Shown in pieces: positions 23,781-37,532 of a DNA stretch of 64,000 bases (position 1 is its first letter; each line of letters begins with the position of its first letter). The position numbers and the translations under genes are program-made. Source of the stretch: Paramacrobiotus metropolitanus (lineage: Eukaryota; Tardigrada; Eutardigrada; Parachela; Macrobiotidae); contig NW_026570222.1 in the NCBI RefSeq assembly GCF_019649055.1, forward strand, positions 806,001 through 870,000, read 5' to 3'. The notes below the pieces were generated by a model. The model searched no databases, was not told where the DNA came from, and saw only the letters and a program-made list of their open reading frames with translations.

Positions 23781-26143
23781 AAGTTGATTGCTTAATGGAG
23801 CAGATTATTATGTTTTGCTCTGATAGTCTTGGATGTGTAAGAACAGGTGGTTTGTATATGGAAAGTAGGTTGGTAGGTACATTAAAAGGTTGTTCGAGAA
23901 AATGTATAGTTTAATTGGTTTGTTGACTGGATTTTTTGAGTTCGGTGGGTATAAAAGAAGTTAAGGAATCTTGTGTTGGAGTTATTATGGAGTGGAGGAA
24001 GTTGAGGAATCTTGTGTTTGAGTTATCATGGAGTAGACGAAGTATATAAAGTGAGCGAAATAATTTTCTTGTTAGTTATTTTTTGGTGGCCGGTGTGGAT
24101 TTGTGGATACTTACTGATTCAGGTTGCTGTCTTTTGTTTGGCTTTGGTAAGTCTTTTTAGGTTGAGTATGGTTTAGTAAGTTTTCTTTCATACATGATTT
24201 TCGTTTAAGAATTCTTTTTTAATAAAATAATGAAAGGTGGTTGTGATCGTAAGAAGTACATGCGTGAGTATATGCGTGATTATAGAAAGAAACACAAAAT
24301 AGAAACTGATGGTAGTTGTAGCAGGGAGGACAATGTGGGGAGTGGTGATGATGTTAGATATGAGAATGTAAAAATTAAAAAACAAAAATTTAATCGGAAT
24401 ACTAAAGGTGGTGCGTTTTCTGGTATGTTTGGAACAAATTATTGGAAAAAGGTCATGGTTGCTTATGTGCCGTGCGATTGTTGCAATATTTTAGTTGCAT
24501 CTGATTTGATTGGTGATAATTCAGACATGTCACATAGTGACTAAAAGCCGATGCTAGGCTATGTGCAGGATGTATGAGTTTACATAAACATAAACATATT
24601 AATTTTTGTGATTACGATTTACGGCGGAATTGTTTAGATGTTGGTGAAGAAAATTGGTTAACTAATCTTGGTTACATGAAAGTACAGGCAGTGCGTTTAT
24701 TACAGCCTTTTTCGACAATATTGCATTTGAAAAATAATTTAACAAAATGTGTAAGGCAATTTCTTCATGTAACTAGTGATCCTAGTGAAAATTTCGAATG
24801 TTTGCTACCACGTCCGGCTACAGATTGTTTATTAGCTGTATGCCAGGCAAAAAAGAATGATTTTGATAATTGTATTCGAAAAGTCACTTATTCTGTTGAT
24901 TTTGATATCGTCTATAAGGCGCTTGATTTTTTGATTTGTAATAACATGTTTTACGGGAACTGTAAAATCCGCGATTTGAAAAATTTAGAAACCAGTGAGT
25001 CTGAAAGCAAAGTGAAAATTGATATTATGGATAGTGCAGCTTTATTAGATATGAATAATCAATAATGTTATACCCCTAAAGTATACTGAAGGTTATGAGG
25101 GTGTTTTACCTTATAATGATAATTTGTTTGGGACTGGAAATCAGAAACTGGATTGGAAGAAAAAGCGTATCCTAATTAATTTCCGTTTGGTTATGGTGGT
25201 TTAACTGATGATTGGCCTTATAGTATTTCACCTGAAAAATATTTTAAATTGCGTCTTTTAAGTGCAGACAATAAGTTTCAAAAAGATTGCTCATACGTTT
25301 TCGAGCTCTAAACCTTTATCAACGGGATCAGGTAGAACGGACGATTAATTATGTTATTAAAAATGACAATTTTTGTAAAGAGAAAGATTTAGGTAATAAA
25401 AGTGTTGCTAAGTTTTTATATCCAAAAATTGGAAAGGCTACACGAGGCAGTCAAGCATATTATAATGGTGCTGAACGACATTTTCGGAGTATGTTAATGT
25501 GTAATGGTTGTTCGGATCTTTTCTTAAGCATTACTTTACGATTTTATCCTGAATTGTTGTGTTTTGCTGACCCTGTTAAGTTTACATTTTTGTTTTTTAA
25601 CTTTATATTTTCATGTCTAACATCATCGCTACATCATTATCTTCCTTGCTATAATTACCATCAGTTTCCATTTTGCGGTTTTTTTTCTATAATCACGCAG
25701 ACACTCACGCATGTATTTCTTGCGATCACAATGAGTTTCCATTATTTTATTTAAAAAAACAATACTTAAAAGAAACTATCTATGAAAGAAAACTTACTAA
25801 ACTATACTCAACCTAAGAAGACCAAAGCCAAACAAAACACAACAACCTGAATCAGTACACTTCCGAAAATCTAAACCGGCCACCAGAAAATAACCAACAA
25901 GAAAAACATTTTCTTCACTGCATATACTTCGTCAAATCCATAATAGCTCAAACACAACGTTCCTCAACTTCTAATATACCCACTGAGCTCAAAAAATCCA
26001 GTCAACAAACCAATTAAACCAAACTTTTTCTCGAACAACCTTTTAATGTACGTCCCAGCTTACATCCTTACAAACCACCTGTTACTACACATCCAAGACT
26101 ATCAGTGCAAAACGTAATAGTTCGCCCCATTAAGCAATCAACT
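23781..26143. mobile_element. Defective Helitron-type element with inverted duplication of its 5' part
   Basis: The left arm (about 23781-24405) and right arm (about 25600-26143) are diverged reverse complements of each other. They cover a presumed 5' leader plus the first codons of an ORF (compare the codons after 24230 with the complement of 25700-25754). Between them lies a Helitron replicase N-terminal region on the plus strand, so the element is one 5' half plus a second 5' end facing it. No Rep HUH motif (H-x-H), helicase or Helitron 3' hairpin with CTRR end was found. The copy is non-autonomous. Confidence 0.75.
24230..25600 (+). pseudogene. Helitron replicase N-terminal fragment, several frame breaks
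   Basis: Pieces of one protein lie in different frames. The first, from 24230 (104 codons), has a basic start (RKKYMREYMRDYRKK) and a CDCCNILVASDL zinc-knuckle-like pair. After a stop at 24542-24544 the frame continues with a CAGC pair, then NFECLLPRPATDCLLAVCQ and DIVYKALDFLICNNMFYG, resembling the DUF6570-type region ahead of Helitron replicases. A third piece starts near 25180 with FPFGYGGLTDDWPYSISPEK. After a further break, ATRGSQAYYNGAERHFRSML and CSDLFLSITLRFYPELL match the Helitron-like N-terminal domain (RGS-x-AYW, G-x-P-x-LF-x-T). Coding stops where the inverted copy begins. It is a broken gene. Confidence 0.75.
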
Positions 26144-27710
26144 GTCTTAACTACACAAACTACTAATACACAAATTACTACTACCGAAATGACTGTGTAC
26201 TTAGAGCACGATAAAGAACAGCGAATAATGTAAATTCATGGGTTACGCCAAACAACATACTACGCCACGACACGTCACACTCTTTAAACACGTAACATGC
26301 TTTTGGCTGGCTGGTGGCTTGGTGCATGCCATATATTTTAACGAGTGTAATCGTAATTGCCTGGCGGAAGGTGGCTAGAAAACAGTCGGTGCAATAAGGG
26401 ACAATCTTACTGCGGAGCGCATTTACGCATTGTGGTAGACGTAGTGTAGTGGCCAGCGTGCTATGCGCTTACATCGCGCTTATTATGCATTAGCTGTTCT
26501 CTATCGTGCTCTAACTCCGGACCGGCTTGTAAACCTATGGAAAGTTACAGACCACACGCGCAATTTTCAAGGTCTCAACTATAGTAAAGGAACACCCACA
26601 ACATCTCATGTCCTTCATACACTCACAAAATTCTTTCCCCTACTATTATTATTCCTTTTATATACACAAATCCGAAATTATTTTAAATCCCAGTATTCCT
26701 CTTTCTTATCCCGAACCTGCCGCTATACAATCGAGAGATTGTCCACGCAGTGTATTTAAGAACATCCATGCAGCCTACTTAATTTACGAATGTCTGCCAG
26801 TATTCCGGTATTCTCTTCTCTGTATGAGCGTCAACAGAGTCGTAAAACACTCCAAATTAACGACGTCGAAATCTTCGGTAGGCATTTTATTTCACGCGAA
26901 TTGCGCTCCCTGTTTTACTTATGGCTAATATTATAATCACTCCCGAAACAGAGCAAATGCAAAATTAGAGCAGACATCCCAGGTTCTACTGCAGTTATTC
27001 AGTTCTACATGGAACCTGACAATTGTGAGACAAAATTAAAAACGTTTTCTACGCACGACGATAGCTTCCTGCATGGTAGTGCTTGTACATGTCCAAAAGT
27101 AAGTACAGTACTACCGTTTTATGTGAAGACTGAAGGTATAAAAAAATACCCTTTAATAATGTATTTTGTTGGCAAGTGCAGCAGAAGGTCACACGTACCA
27201 AACCAGGACGGATTGGTCTACTACTGAATGACAGCCTCCATTTTGGTAAATTTAAATCAACTTTTTGTTCCATGCCTACAATATTTGTTTCGCAATCGTT
27301 AAAATTTTCAGGTAATATGTAAGCAAACCGATTTGAAAATACACACAATGTACTCAAAAACTCAATAATTTTAGATAAACACAGTACAGATTTTCACAAG
27401 GGCAAAACAACAAATTTAATATCCAAAAATCTGGACTGTTCTCCATCGTTTATATTTTCTTTCGATACAACTAACATACAAACAGGCTCGAAATGAACAA
27501 TTTCTAAATCATTTCGCAAATCGTATTTGATACAAATAATTAAAAAAGAACATTCTCTGTGAAAATTCAAAATCAACTTTTGGCGCAATTATAACACAGA
27601 ACCGTAGCTGAAAGCAGCCATTAAGTGCCGGTACAGCAGCACCACATGCCGGATTGCTCTGTCCGCTAAGATCATACACCACCTAATTAAATACAAAACG
27701 CCGACAAAAT
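26144..27710. other. Intergenic
   Basis: No supported exon. The left end borders the transposon zone, and the right end contains sequence downstream of the ORP5/8 gene stop. Confidence 0.4.
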
Positions 27711-30700
27711 TCATAGAATACGCCACACAACAGCTATACAGCATGCAATGCCAAAAACAGCGGCGCTCCACAGGAAGAACTGAAATTTCTGAATGAGGGA
27801 ATCAAGTCGACATTCCAAACTGGAATGGGAAACAGTACGCTGAATGACCGGCCGCATACCTTGCAGCTCCGAAAGAATCTGGGATTGCTGCACTTGTAGG
27901 GCCTGTATCGCCGGCCAAAGGTTGCTGTCGACTAGTTTATCGGCAGTGAAAGCACGGGGAACTGTTGCACCGGATATAAGTGCCGATTTACTCGCTACAA
28001 GATATAAACTGAACTTCAGTTAATGCACTTATTGACACAAACTTTATGAAAACATATCATGATGCTAATTATTCGAAATTTTTATTAGAGCAACAAACAA
28101 CGGTACAGGTCAGATGACAACTTATGTAAAGTACTCACCATCAGTTGTCGCAGTTCACAATTTTCATTTATTTTTTTAACACTTATCTATATTTACAAGG
28201 CATCTGATAATCAGCAAGAAAATAACGTCACCTACAATCATTACGTTCCATAATTCCATCGCTGGATGTATCCGAGTCATTAGGAATATTTCTCCTTCTG
28301 GCTTTAGACCCGTGCCGCACCGCAGCTTTCGTAATCCGAATTGGCTCACTGGTCCCATCTAACACTGCCGGTTTCATTTCCATTGGAGGTCCAACTGGGA
28401 GTGGACCTTGGTGGCGTGTTTTGGTCTGGATGCAAAAATCATTTTCAAACTGATGTAGATCTAACAATGGATCCCATGGTCGAAAGCTAAAAAATCACAA
28501 ATTTTTTGAATTTAAAATCCGCACATATAGCAGTAACGCCAACATGTATCTTACTCGGCATATCGGTAGCACCATTCTCCATTTTCATCTTGAGCAAAAA
28601 GACGCGGAATCCAAGATTCTTTCTTGGCTAGGCGCTCCTTCGCTTGCTCTCGTTGGTTATCTTCTAAAAAAGTTTTCTCGTGCGTAGCTTCTAGTTGATT
28701 GTTCACGGCAAGGGCTGCCGTTACGCGGGACCATAATCTGTCGACAATGACAAATATGGAATGCAATAACGAAAAATTCACTAATCCAAGTAGGTATATC
28801 AGAAACATTTAAACTCTCGCTCAGTAATGTAGCTCTTCAACAACTATTCCTACTTCCTAGCACCACACTCACTTTTCGGATTCAAAGTCGCTTTGACGAT
28901 CAAAAGTGACAGTTAGGCGATTTAGTCTAGCTTCCGGTATCGGTTTCCAACATAGCTCCGTACTCTGTTAAACAAATTAAATTAATGATATGGGCATGCT
29001 GTGCTCTGAACTCCTCGTGTTCATGTTCTATGCGTATTCTTACTTTTAATTTCATATCCGTTACGAACATCTCTCCATCCCAACTACCCTGCAGAGTTGC
29101 CATCACTTCGTTGCCGAGTTTAATTCGGCCCTCCACCGGATTCACCGTGCGTGTCAGCCAGACAGAAAAATTTAATTCCGTTGAGTAGCCGGTCGTGGCA
29201 CATGCTATGGTCACTTTTCCGCCGAGATCCATCGATAATTTGCCAAACAGCATCCCTTTACATATCAAATGCGGCATGGTAATAATATACTCTTCCCCGC
29301 GGCTCAACAATTTCAATTTGGCGCTTCCGTCAAGGATCGCCAGAATAGAATTTCCTATAATACGCCAAATAACAAGGTACAGATGCATTAAAAGCTTTGG
29401 TTCTTCCGATTATGTGTATCGCTTACGAGACACATGCAAAAACAACTAATTCTTAGACTATTACCTTTGTATTTGGATTTGGTTAAAATAGCACCACTTA
29501 TTGTAAATCCCTCCTGTCGGTTGGAAACATAAAATGCCGATATAGGCGGATGGTGAGAGACCTTTCAAATGTACACACTTCCATATTACACAACATACCC
29601 AAATCCATATCTGCCAATTGTCGTGGCTGACAACCGCGTGCAGGCACACTTACTTGTTCAGCCACATAAAAGGTACGGGATTTCTTCTCAGGATGCTCCC
29701 ACGCGCAACGAAATACTTCTCCCAAGATAGGATTATATGGCTTTTTCACACCCTGTATTCCACGTCAACAAGACAAAATGCTAAAGGGCATGGACACTAT
29801 TAGCTCGAAATGCAGCTATCACCTTTGGCTTTTTATAAAATCCAGACAAATACCACACGACAATGCCTTTCATCCTTTCGAAAGGACTGTCATACTGAGA
29901 AGCTCTGGAACAAGTCAGAGTCAGACACGAAAACAACGACAAAGCGTCTGTGTTCAACTTTACTTGGAAAGAAGATCAGCATGGTAATAATAATCCGACA
30001 ATTTATCAAGCAGAGATCGCGGATCCAGTATAAAAGTAGGTAAAACAACCTTTGATAAGTCCATACCAGGGCGTACCTAAAACAAAGATATCATTGACAC
30101 AAACATGTCAAATTGTACATAAAGTCTCATGATGGAACAGCTGTCGCGATGCACTTACTTGTAACAAAAGATGCCAGAAAAGACTGCAATAACACCGTAA
30201 GAAATCATTAAAATTCAATTCATACCGTAGACACAAGAAACATTACCTTCGCTCTTCTTCTGGAAGCTTTTCTTCCAAACCTTTCCCGTGCTACAACAAG
30301 TTTTCATACGTTAAAACACTTTGCATGCTTGCGTAGTACGAATATCTCCATAAATAATTGTTGTGCGTAAACAACAAACCGTTGCGCGCATGACTGCAGT
30401 GCGTTAATTACGATAAAGCACTTATGCTCACCTGGCCCAGCTCTTCTTTATGGTTAAGCACGTACGATGTCTCCTGAATAGCATCTGCCAAGTAATCTTC
30501 AGCCTCGACGAACTGTTCATTATGGTTACTGCTATCGTTTCCGCTAACATTCTCTTCCTCATCGTCTTCCTCTGCAATTACAACTAATTACAGGTGCCCA
30601 TAGGAAAAACACAAATAACACGTACCTTGAGAATCAGTGTCATTCCAGTGCGATGCACCAGAGATAGGAATGGGAGATTCAGTCTGGGTAGCGCCCTCTT

Positions 30701-32943
30701 CAGCCGTAACCGAATCGGATTCCGAACGCATACGCTGTAACAAACGGCTCTGATCCACCCCAGTGGACGCCGTCCGTCGTACACCGTCCCTTTTCAACGT
30801 GCCCTGACCACTTTGAGACTGTGTGAAATAATCCGGCGAATGTTTAACAACCAGCTCGATTTCAGACAGCCATTCTCTTCCTGAAAAATAACATAAACTG
30901 CTATTCTGTGTAGAATATGAAAACATAAAACATTCTCGCTATAACTCCCTACAATGACACGTATTTCAGCACTGTACTGCACTGCATGTACTGCAATGAT
31001 TTTTGCAACAAAGCCAAAATACTTGCAATTAGACAATAGAAAAGTCACAACGCTTATTAAATTCGCACTATAAAGATTTTAGAAACAAAAACATGCCTAA
31101 CTATAATGCATAATTTTGATAGGTATCGTACCCTTTAAATCGTTAGCCGCTCGAAAAATAACATGATCAACCGGCAGTGGAACACCGAAAGCTTTCATCC
31201 CAAAAGTCTCTCCATGCGGCCCTTTGTTTGTCCAAATATTTTGATCCAGGGGATGGTAAATTTTGAAACAAAAGCCTTCCTTTTTACTGGGTCGCTCAAT
31301 GATTCGGCAGATATTAAGAAGAATGGTTCCAACCCAAATACTTTCAGTTGTCTACAAAGAATTCGACATATTGAGAATCTCTGAAAACTCTTGTATAAAA
31401 ATCTAAAATCAACCGAATAAAAAATGTTCAATATTAAAACAAGAAACCGTGTAACACACTTCTTGCACATAGCGCTATAAACAGTGAAGCACTTCCTATA
31501 AAAAGCCACAAGAATCACCTGCTATGCTGTATTTAATCTGTTGTGCAAATGAAGAATATGTATGTAAAAGCGAAAAAAGTCATGCCAGAACATTTTGTCA
31601 TGACAATTACAAATTGTCTTCATCAACCGGAAAACAGCACTCCGCTTAAAACTGATGCGATTTGGTTTACTCTTCTCACCTCATTAAGACGTTCATTTTT
31701 GTAAAGAATCAATCCACCTGGTTTGAGTTCACACCATACTTTCGTCCACGTCTTAATAGTCGTGCGCGCCTTTAGCCAGCCAGAATCTATAAGGAATGTC
31801 GACTCGGATAATATCTGCATCACTTCATCGGTAACGCGTTTCTTTTCTTCCTTATACAGGCGTTTCTGTTCTTTGTACGTTCCCGTGCGTGCCAACTTAT
31901 AATGTCCGGCTTCGGCGCCTTGCGGACCTTCGCCGGAGCTGTCATCGCGCAGTTTCTCTTTTCTGGCACTGTTGCTTGTCTGAATGTCCTGAACGGCATT
32001 AACACCTAGAAAATCCGATTAACCAACATCAACATTCATCCAATATTACCGGCGGCACTTAGAGATCACCGTCAGTTAGTGGGCATGCTAAAAGCACCGG
32101 GAGAAAAAAGTGACATTTACTCGACATCATGCGACTGTGCTGTCGACTGTCGTCAATCCCGCTTATTGAAATTCCCGCCATTACCGCGCATCGACGAACG
32201 TCTTTTTCCTTTAATTTTCTAAACCCGGCAATGCACTGCCGGGCATATACGGTGTGCAGTGTGCACAAAAACATGCAGATGGGATTTCCAGTAACGCAAA
32301 TATCCTCGGAGCATTATCGTGTGATTATGATATCCAGTGATTCGGGGAGAAAACGTGAATGTCAACATGGAAGCAAATTTGCACAATTACTTACTCCTGC
32401 CGATGCGAAACAGTGCTGGTGTCAAAAAGGGAAAAAATGCATGCACACTGTACACACACGCGTACATATATAGTGCTGAGTGTACAATACATATTGCCAA
32501 TGCAACCTGTGAGCCGCAATTCCATCTGACTGCAGTCACACAATCGCCGAGCGGAAATTGTGCATGAAAATCGATCCATAAGTATCCAGCTCGCTTACTC
32601 TTTACGAGGCCTACAATCCGCCCCAGCTAAGGCGCTCTGTAATTTAAGCCCATTCAACTGTTGGCGGATACTGTTTTCCTAAACCAGGTTCCTAAGATCC
32701 CACGTATTTTCCGCCACCAATTGCCAGTTGCTGCAGTCAGTGCGCGGCGTAAGCGACACACCGCACTCGATGGGAAGACGCAGGCGCCAGCCTCATTTCA
32801 AAGTGATTTAAACTCTAGCACTGTCAATGGCTATGCGACGATAGCTTACCGCTCAGTTCGCGTTGCAGGTTTTCTTCCAGTTCTTCCCGTTGTTCCCGCA
32901 GAGCAACACTTCCGGTGCGATCACGAGTAGGTTTCTCGGTCAT
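27711..32943 (-). CDS. ORP5/ORP8-type oxysterol-binding-related protein
   Basis: ER-anchored lipid exchanger (PS/PI4P) at ER-plasma-membrane contacts. Minus-strand exons resolved: 32850-32943 (start), 31680-32005, 31132-31351, 30626-30880 and 30432-30571, several small ones from about 30300 to 28560, 28245-28486 and 27711-27994 (stop). The PH domain spans exons 2-3 ([35 protein letters not shown]). The lipid-binding ORD has [62 protein letters not shown] (HH signature), [13 protein letters not shown] and WCYRYAEFRPWDPL. The last exon ends with a helix and a C-terminal membrane anchor ([20 protein letters not shown]), which sets ORP5/8 apart from other ORPs. The first intron is about 840 bp. 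Confidence 0.93.
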
Positions 32944-35011
32944 TTTCTCGTCAGGTTACAACAAATGTGGGCGATCATATTCTACCTCCTTCCGCTGGCA
33001 TGCATCTTCATAAAGTTTTCATGAATAATCACGAGAATGCAAATTATTCACAGATGATGTACGTAACGCAAACAACTGCTTCGGGGATGAATTATCGATG
33101 CGTCCATACTAAACCAGCACTTGCAACACAATAATTTCATGCACACATTTTATGTGCTCGCATGATACGATAAAATTAACACTCAAGGGAAGGGCTGTCG
33201 TGTACGCTTGGAAATTGCAACAAACTTAAACGATGATATGACCATAAAATTTATCTCTGATAAGCATACCATTATTTACGATCGGCAACCAGCAAAAATA
33301 ATCACTCCGTCAAACTGCGTAGTAATAATGGGACTGTTAACCGTAAGTAGTAATCGTAAGTAATAAATTAGCCAAACCAGTTTTGAATCAACAGCTGCAG
33401 CAGCAAGTCTGTTCTTTTCGGCGCGAACGAGAACAAGGCATATTTTGCAGCTGGGCAACCGCGGGACTGGTTGCTGCTGGTATACTACACACACAAAGAG
33501 CAATTCAGCAAACCCATGTTCACACATGCATAATAAAAAACATCAACAGATTTCGACATCCATGATCCATCTCCGTCAGCGTCGCAAGTCCGTGACTGGC
33601 TGAAGCACCATCTCGTGATCCATCTAGTAAGAACTGCTAAGAGCTAAATGGAATCAAGGCTGCACAGGATGAGATATACGTATGCGTATTTGCCAATTTT
33701 ATCCTTATTTTGGAGCTCGCTTATAGTCCGGGACCGACCGATCGATTTCCGAAGGCTGACTGGGAGATGACGACTATGATGGGCTATCAGCCTCTGTATC
33801 GGGAAACATCCCTTCAGGCGACAGGCCGGCCGCAACGAGTTAAACAACAACAAAAAGCTTCTCAGCGCCCATAGCGGCAGCATAGCCTGAAATCCGCTAG
33901 GATTTATGCATAGGCCAGCACGGCTGCTGTGGCTGAGATATGACTCGTAATTGTTATGTAAAGAGTGCGTAATTAACAGTTATTAATAACGTTAAGAATA
34001 TAGATATACATTGCACTAGGTATATAAATGAGGTTAATTACTGCTACTGTAACTTTATTGTCTTCCCCAACAGAATTACGCCAGGTAAGTTCTGCAGCTC
34101 CAAAAATTCTGGCAATGAGTACAATTTGGAATACAGTGCAGACTGCACTGTGCAATCAATAGTAAAACTTTAAAAAGCATAGTACATAATACATACTTAT
34201 CGTTAATAACCGATTTGCAACAATCAATAACAAATCATTCAGGAGTCAAATTTTGTGGTAACTTTGCAATGTCACTCCTTATTAGTCATCACACTACTTC
34301 TGTAGGCAGTTCTACTACAATCTGTACTCGTACGTTTATTGTAAATTTACAATGATCGAAATTCTTATTCTCTTTAGTTAACGTAATTGCGTAACTGACT
34401 TCTGAAATTTTCTCGATGTCTTCATTTCTGATATCATTGATACAAGTCACCGCCGAATTCTGCTCTGGACAAAGCAAATTTATTTCAAGCAGTTTGCGCA
34501 AAAACTAAGAAATACTGCATTATTAAATTTTTTCTGAAAAATAACAATTTGGATGGAAGTTATTCATGTTAGTTGCACAGTGCTGTACATATTTTTTCTA
34601 TACTGTATCACTTCTGTTGCATCTTCATTATGGATACTAAATAAAAATACCGCGCGCAACTTTTGTATATTCGATGTATATCATGTCATCTTCGCATTCA
34701 GTTTTTGTTTTCATTCATGCTTTGGAGACCCTACCGGCTCAATTTGGAAAAAAAACACATCAAAAGTAATTATTCAAAATCCAACTGTGATATAAATAAT
34801 TAATTAAATGCATTTAACTGCAAAGAAGACCTGAGAAAGGAAAAGCAAACATCACCGCTCCACAGCAGTACTTCGGAACGATTCAAAAACTTTCGCATGC
34901 CAAAAACTGTACTTAATCATACTCATACAAAATGTGAAAAATCATAACAGAACCAGACATTACAATCAATTGGGATTACTGCTACGCTGTTGATCATGGA
35001 AAATGGTCAGT
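32944..35011. other. Intergenic between ORP5/8 start and RBBP5 stop
   Basis: No supported exon, RNA gene or mobile-element end was found over 2 kb. Short open frames here have no family similarity. Confidence 0.4.
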
Positions 35012-37532
35012 CTACGATTGTGAATCCGATCGAGACCGTCCACTGTCTGCGCTGGCAGGTGAATCCATCTTAGGTCGTTTTGGTGGATAACCGGTCTGTG
35101 AATCCTTGCGACTCCTGGGTCGTTTAGGTTCCGCCGCTTTCGGTGGGCTTGCCGGGGGTGCAGGCATCATAGGCGGTATGTATTCCGGATACATCTCCAT
35201 CATCCAAGCAACGTCTTCCGGGTCTTCTATTTCAGGAGTAATAGGAATATACAGCACTGCCCCGGGATCTTCTTCCTCCTCATCGCTGCTGCAATATGCC
35301 GTATTCTTTTCCACGGTGACAACGTCCACGTAATCGTTTTCATCCCTAATTTCTTCCTCTTCTTTAACGCTGCGATCTTCATCTTCCAAATCGAACTCAC
35401 TTTCTCGCTCCTCATACTCAACGTTCTCGTCCAACTCACGGAAATCTGGTGTAAATGCGCTCCAGTTTTCAATGTGAGTTTGTGACCAAATGGAGACAAT
35501 TCCTCCCGACACGGAAACTATGATTGGTCGCACGGGATGCCATGCTGCATCCATAAGCGTTTCACCTTTTGTTCCGTGAAGAATTTTTACCAATGTGCCC
35601 GTATAATTCTCCCAGATATGCAGTGCATACCGCACTGACCCAGCACAAACATATTCTCCATCACCTGAGAAAAAGGCCTTTTTCCATGCATTTTTATTAA
35701 TCAAATCTTGCAACCTTTGGTAAGGTTCTGGGTCACCACCCTGGCCAGCACAAATAATGTCCGACAGTCTGTATACACGGATAATCCGATCAGCGGTGTT
35801 TACAACCATATTTCTGAAATAAAAACAAGTTCTTAAATCACCCTGCAGTCGAGACAGCACCGCAAGAAACGTACTCTAGACGTCGAGAAACTTCAATAGT
35901 TCGAATAGCTGTAGCAGTAGCCGCGGCAGTCATAATCCGAAAAGAGGCACGGACTTGCATGGTCACAGAATCCAGTACCATTACGTGACCTTTGGGATTG
36001 CCGGTAATGATGTAATCGCCCCGCCTGCTGTACGTCGCGTATGTGTGGTAATCGTCGGCACCGTCTTCGGTCGGTAAACGGGTGAAGCCAGGCCGTCCCA
36101 GCTTGACTACCAAAGCCAGCTGTTTGAAGGGAACGACGACGTATTCGTCCCTGGAACGAAGAGTTAAAAAATTCAACTGGGGGCACATTAAAATAATATT
36201 ACGTATATTACTTTATTAAGGTATAATTAAACAGCTACTGCTGAGTGCGAAATAAAGACCACCCGAAACCACACGAAGAAAGCCACAACATGTCAGTAAT
36301 AGTTTTTCAGATATTCTGAATTAGTCCGTGAACGTAATGCATGGAATTCAGTATCCTTTAAGCGCTGAAGAAATAACAACCTCGTAATATAGTTTTTCGA
36401 TCTCCAAAGTAGTTTTCAAGTACTTGCCAACTCACAGTCAGGTAATTTTCTAGTCTATTTTGAACACAAGAATTTCTCCGGGATAACCTACACAACATTA
36501 AAAGATTCTCAAGAACGAAACCTAATTTGCAAGAAAAGAGAATGCCAGATGCGTGCACGTTGTATAGGCGAAAATTACTCAAGTTAGCAAGCTCAGTGAG
36601 TTGACTCAGGTAACCGCGCGCCTTGTGGTAAGGAAGTACTGAACAACTGTAATTAGGAAAATTAAAAATGCCAATTCGAAAACGTCAAATGCCTTATTAA
36701 CAATACCAAATTCTTATGGTCCAAGTAAAAATAAACTAAATAATTACATAACCCTAAAAAATTAATAACAACCAAGTTTTAATGAGATTTCCAGTACGAG
36801 TAATGCACAGAATCACGCCAACTTTCTCATCTCTCTCAAATTCAATTACTACAAAGAACGGAACAAGCACATAGCAGAATACTCAAATTATTTACTTCCA
36901 CTTTCCACACCGAAGTACTTGCTAATAACAAGTGCTACCTAATGCAAACTCACATGTTTCGCGGGTGGCACTGGACTTTCATGATAGGTGTGGAGAAGTT
37001 GTACTGCCAAACTGGTTCGCCACTCAACGTATCCCAAATGCACACCTTGCTGTCCGTGCTGCAGCTGGCTATACGCTGCCCATTACGACTCCAGCTCAAG
37101 GAACATACGGGATGCACGTGTCCCGTAATAATCTTCGCGATGCATCGCGTAGTGAAGTCCCAGATACAGATGCGCCCATCGTTGCAGCCCACGGCCAACA
37201 ACGTTCCCTGTCGATTGAAAGCACATGTCAGCGCAATGCTGATACAGTCCAAAGTTCCATGTTGTTCCTAAAACACACGGAAATCATGAAAAAGAGGTAC
37301 GGTGAGAAATGAACGGCTGTTAATGCGTACTTCAGGATAATTCTGTCCAAACGAATCAACTGTAATAACAGAAAAACCCCGGTTATTCAGTAGTCAACTG
37401 TCGATTTACCGAAGTAGTTCATAATAACAATATAACTGCTTTAAGTTCTCACGACAGAGCATATCCTAAAAATCGGCAATCCCACAAAAATGCATACTTA
37501 CGAAAAAATTCCAGATTGCTCGAAAGAGCCAT
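35012..37532 (-). CDS. RBBP5: RBBP5, WD-repeat core subunit of MLL/COMPASS H3K4 methyltransferase
   Basis: With WDR5, ASH2L and DPY30 it forms the core that activates SET1/MLL methyltransferases in the nucleus. Exons on the minus strand: 37502-37532 (31 nt), 37332-37360 (29 nt), 36954-37267, 35875-36210 and 35012-35813, closing at 503 aa (human 538). Conserved segments: DSFGQNYPEE, TLLAVGCNDGRICIWDF, HVHPVCSLSWSRNGQRI, the RRGDYIITGNPKGHVMVLD repeat, NTADRIIRVYRL, AWHPVRPIIVSVSGGIVSIW and ENWSAFTPDFRELDENVEYE, followed by the acidic DLEDEDRS segment that contacts ASH2L. The tail is shorter and more serine/arginine-rich than in vertebrates. A 743-bp intron separates exons 3 and 4. Confidence 0.95.

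Noticed and set aside
35106-35333. Glycine/serine-rich plus-strand frame opposite RBBP5
   Set aside because: It is the complement of the acidic and proline-rich RBBP5 tail, a compositional shadow.
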